From the NCBI RefSeq assembly GCF_014898055.3, contig NW_023603184.1, forward strand, positions 115,806,615 to 115,870,614: DNA of 64,000 nt. The letters are read 5' to 3'. Below, piece after piece: positions 60,912 to 64,000 of the stretch. Under the pieces are notes generated by a model. That model was not told where the DNA came from and did no database searches. It saw only the letters and a list, made by a program, of their open reading frames with translations. Origin of the DNA: Talpa occidentalis. Lineage: Eukaryota; Chordata; Mammalia; Eulipotyphla; Talpidae. The translations under genes were made by a program, and so were the position numbers. Each line of letters opens with the position of its first letter. Within the stretch, counting starts at the first letter, position 1.

Positions 60912-61715
60912 AGGCTAGTGTTTCTCAACTTCTGAGAAGGTCTTCTCAACTGTAATATTTTTTTTTTGTTTGTTTGTTTTCCATCACCATAGTCCCTTGT
61001 GCTCTTCCCTCCTGTTTTTATTTTATTTTATTTTAAACAATAAATTTTATTTTTCTATTCCCCATACAATTGCAACCCCCCCCCCATTCTGACCCCAATC
61101 CCTCCCCTCCCGCCCTCCACTCCCCAAAAAGTGTCTCTGGTTCATAGTTTTTTGTTGATTTTGAATTTCACTTTCTTATAGTTATTCATTTTCCTGGTCC
61201 CTTATTTAAGTTTTCTAGATAGGCGAAACACTACGTGATATGCACATCAAAGACATCTTTACAGACACATCACCCAAAGCAGTGATAGTGAAGGCAAAGA
61301 TAAACAGCTGAGACTACATCAAATTAAAGAGCTTCTGCACAGCAAAAGAGACAATAACCAAAACAAAGAGAAACCCCACCGACTGGGAGAACATTTTTGC
61401 ACACAACACTAATGATAAAGGACTGATCACAAAAATCTGCAAAGAGCTGATGAGACTCAACTGTAATATTTTGAAGAAAATTCCCTGTTGGGGGATGTCC
61501 TGTGCATGTAAGATCTTCGACAGCAATCCTGACCCCTACCCACCAGATGCCAGTGCACTTCCTCTCTCCCCATCTCACTCCCCCTGCTTCCCAATGAACC
61601 ACCAGATGTGACTACAAAATGCTCTAATGGTTCCCCCCCAAAATGTTTCCTGACATTTGGCGATGTCTCTTGGGGGATAAAATCTCCCTTGGTTGAGAAT
61701 TGTTGCTCTAGGCTG
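60912..61715. mobile_element. MER20 (hAT-Charlie) split by an L1
   Basis: 'tagtgtttctcaacttctgagaaggtc' at 60,917 starts the element. After the L1, 'tgttgggggatgtcctgtgcatgtaagatc', 'acccctacccaccagatgccagtgcac' and 'tttcctgacatttggcgatgtctcttgggggataaaatctcccttggttgagaattgttgctctag' complete it. The terminal TCTCAAC / GTTGAGA inverted ends fit MER20. It carries a small internal insertion near 61,560-61,605. Confidence 0.8.
60962..61455 (-). mobile_element. L1 with twin-priming inversion and short extra 3' segment
   Basis: 61,014-61,220 is the minus-oriented young L1 3' UTR, broken off at CTAGAT. From 61,221 the sequence switches to plus-oriented upstream ORF2 ('gacaataaccaaaac', 'accgactgggagaaca', '...gagctgatgagactcaa'), the signature of twin priming. 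Between two A-tails (minus strand) sits about 33 bp of non-L1 sequence (60,981-61,013). TSD CTCAACTGTAATATTTT lies at about 60,945-60,961 and 61,456-61,472. Confidence 0.9.
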
Positions 61716-62770
61716 AGATGAGGAAGAGAAGACTCAGAGAGAATAAGGAAAATGAGGATTTCTCCAGGATTCAGATATTCATTCTCCAAATTTTTCTAGA
61801 TGTGGAACTTACTCAAAGAGGCTTGCAAATGTTAATTAATTTATTCCAAACAAGCCAATGTTACAAATATTATTTAAAACTATAACTGTTAACTTTTCTA
61901 CAGAATGTTTTAATGGACTCAAGAATTTTTCTTGAAAATTATGCTAATGATTCAGTCATTGTTTCCTTAACTGGTGGCACTACTGGCTTTCCACTTGGAA
62001 TAGCATCAAGTGTTATTTTGCATCCTTCCCCAAAACTTTGCAGACTACTCTGATACACTGCTGAAAATACATTTTCGCAGAATAAGTTATTTTTTACTGT
62101 GATTTTCAAATTAAAGAACCCACTTCATCTACTAGCGAGGAGAGCAACTATTTTTAAACGACATGTAATTGAGGTACAGTTTACCACGTTGCCACATTGG
62201 CTTAAAATATTTCGCTACCAGTAAAATTGCAATTTGCATTCAACACTGACCTTACAGAGCTTATGATTGGACCTCATAACTTACGTGTAACTAGAAACTC
62301 ATATATATTATACTTTTGTAATATAATAAAAACTCATAACTCATTCTGAAGCTAAGACACATCCTTATTCAGTGTTTACATTTTATCTTGATTTGTATTT
62401 TACTCCAAATGAATGGAGAAACACTATGAGTAGTGGCATTTATTTATTTATTTATTTATTTTGGGTAGTAGCACATCAGGCTTTCTCCTTCTACAATTAT
62501 TTCAACCATCATTTTAAAAACATTAACTATGTGTGAGCATTTGTGCCAATTCTAAGTAGATTTTATTTTCACAGCCTAATCACATAGATTTCTTTTACAA
62601 CCATGCTGAAATGAACCTTTATCCATTATTTTGATACTAGTGAAGATTAACTGCCACAAAAGTTACTGGATTCTCTATAGATACAGAACAGAAACCAAGG
62701 GATTGGAGAGAGGAAAGCTACAAAAGTTTGGCTGGATTTTTATAAAACCAAATATTTAGAAGAGTAAGAT
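61716..62770. other. Non-coding sequence, no gene recognised
   Basis: AT-rich; a (TTTA)n tract at 62,440-62,460. No exon or other named repeat recognised. Confidence 0.5.
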
Positions 62771-62786
62771 TAAAATAGGTGGGGAG

Positions 62787-63113
62787 GGGCCTCCCAGGTG
62801 GCGCAGCGGTTGAGCGCTGGGTTGCGAAGCTGCCCGCGGCTGCGGCGCCGGTTCGATCCCCGGCTGCTCCCCGGCCACCAGCGAGGGTCCCACATGGCGC
62901 GCAGACCTCTCCTGCCGCCCGCTGCTCCCCTCAGCAGTGTACTTCGGTCCTTCTGCCTGTTCTGCTCCCCGCTCTGGCTGTGGTGAATTCTCTCACCCTC
63001 CCGCACTTCTGACTGTACCCAGTGCATGTATAAACAAAACAAACAAACAAAATAAATAAATAAATAAATAAATAAATAAAACATGCCTCTATTAAAAAAA
63101 AAAAATGAAAAAA
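62787..63113 (+). mobile_element. tRNA-derived SINE with AACATGCCTCTATT tail extension
   Basis: Young copy, box A TGGCGCAGCGG and box B GGTTCGATCC intact. Tail: GCATGTATAAAC, (AAAC)n, (AAAT)n, AACATGCCTCTATT and two A-runs. TSD TAAAATAGGTGGGGAG (about 62,771-62,786 and 63,114-63,129). Diagnostic changes and the extension match the copy at 24.4 kb. Confidence 0.93.
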
Positions 63114-63129
63114 AAAAATAGGTGGGGAG

Positions 63130-64000
63130 AATCTTGTTTCCTAACACTCTATTACTTGACATCAAGTAGACAAAAAAACAGAAGTTCTTGGGGTAAACTT
63201 TTATTTCCACTTGGATAGATGGTTGGCACAGAAGAATGTCTCAGGTAAAACCTGAAATGTCTGTAATTTTAGATGAGTTCTGAAAAAATATATGCTTTCT
63301 GGCCTATATATTGTTTACCATATTTGCTAGAGATTTCATTAGTACTAGTTAAATGTCAGTCAGAAGGAAAAGCATAACTATTGCTATTGCATTTAAGAAT
63401 TTTAATTTTAACTCTTATTTACTTTTAGATTGAGTCTTTCATGTTAGGTGCTGAGTTTCTAACCTAGTGTTGATTCACTTGGCTGTGTAGGAGTTATGTA
63501 AAATTATCCAACTGATATAAGCCAGGTGTTCACAGTTCTTTATGCACCAGGGACTACCCTGGAAGCGTTCCGAGAGTAGGTGTGTGTGACCTATAGCAAG
63601 CATGACAAAGATGCGCGTGGGTCTATTTTCAGTGTCCTCGAGGCAAGCTGTTGCCACAAATTTACCCACCACCTCGAAGTTCCCCTGCCCTCCAACCACA
63701 GTGACATTCCCTCTTCCCAATCACCAGGGAGAACCTTTGGCAAGAGCAGATCCACCGCCCCTTCCTGCATGGATGCGGAGAGTTCACAGGAGCCCTCCTT
63801 GCTCTTCTACTCTGAGGCCCTTTGCTGCTGCTGGTGTTGCCTCCTATACCCCTAGCTGGCCCGAGTGGTGTGAAGCACCTGGAACCTGAGAAACTGGTGG
63901 TGGTTTTTAACTTCAACTCTATATGTCACAGGAAACAAAACGTTTGCCATCTTCAACAGTGTTGTTTTAAAAAAAACTCTCACTTTCTTTTTCTCTGTTT
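63130..64000. other. Non-coding sequence; slightly CpG-enriched patch at 63.6-63.8 kb
   Basis: Several overlapping frames (63,475-63,720 minus, 63,580-63,889 plus) cover a patch with more CpG than its surroundings (GCGCGTGGG, CCTCGAGG, CCTCGAAG). I recognise no domain, signal peptide or splice pattern, and the window ends here. Confidence 0.4.

Noticed and set aside
62798..62875. tRNA gene candidates from box A/box B pairs
   Set aside because: TGGCGCAGCGG and GGTTCGATCC are internal promoter boxes of the SINE head. The sequences do not fold as complete tRNAs, continue into the SINE body, and carry TSDs and A-tails.

Overview
This is a stretch of nuclear DNA from a placental mammal, mostly intergenic or intronic. 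The evidence is the mix of ancient mammalian repeats (MIR, L2, MLT1 LTRs, MER20, a Tigger-type element, L1M fragments), many recent 5'-truncated L1 copies, and a recent tRNA-derived SINE family. That SINE (about 270 bp, head GGGCCTCCCTGGTGGCGCAG, tail TATAAATAAATAAATCTTTAAAA) is not Alu, B1/B2, the dog, pig or ruminant SINE, or the common bat VES. The host is therefore probably a non-primate, non-rodent mammal (a laurasiatherian is likely), but I cannot name the species.

Layout. The only convincing host-gene signal is a CpG island at about 9.13-9.69 kb. On the minus strand it holds an ATG, a signal-peptide-like reading frame and a good splice donor: a candidate first coding exon. Its N-terminus resembles that of the glucosyltransferase B3GLCT, which is a tentative match. 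If that is right, positions 1-9,278 are intron 1 and everything above about 9.7 kb is upstream flank. No second exon and no other gene was recognised. One clear processed pseudogene, of EEF1A1, lies at 28.2-28.9 kb.

The rest is layered transposon history. Seventeen copies of the SINE are present, most with readable target-site duplications (TSDs). They include a nested pair (15.9-16.4 kb), a side-by-side pair (34.0-34.6 kb), two copies inside an old retroviral pol remnant (53.1 and 54.3 kb), and a head-only short form (54.26 kb). Recent L1 3' ends lie at 14.6, 18.7, 31.6, 44.5, 47.6 and 61.0 kb. The 44.5 kb copy carries about 240 bp of extra 3' sequence inside its TSDs (a 3' transduction). 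The 61.0 kb copy is a twin-priming inversion with a short second-tail segment, inserted into a MER20. A solo LTR with a 4-bp TSD lies at 11.06-11.65 kb, and a badly decayed provirus-like region at 50.6-54.9 kb.

The most unusual local structure is a roughly 120-bp inverted duplication at 37.3-37.8 kb. One arm interrupts an ancient MIR, so the direction of copying can be read. No CRISPR array, operon, functional tRNA gene or intact mobile-element protein was found. Most short open frames are translations of SINEs, L1 fragments or low-complexity DNA.
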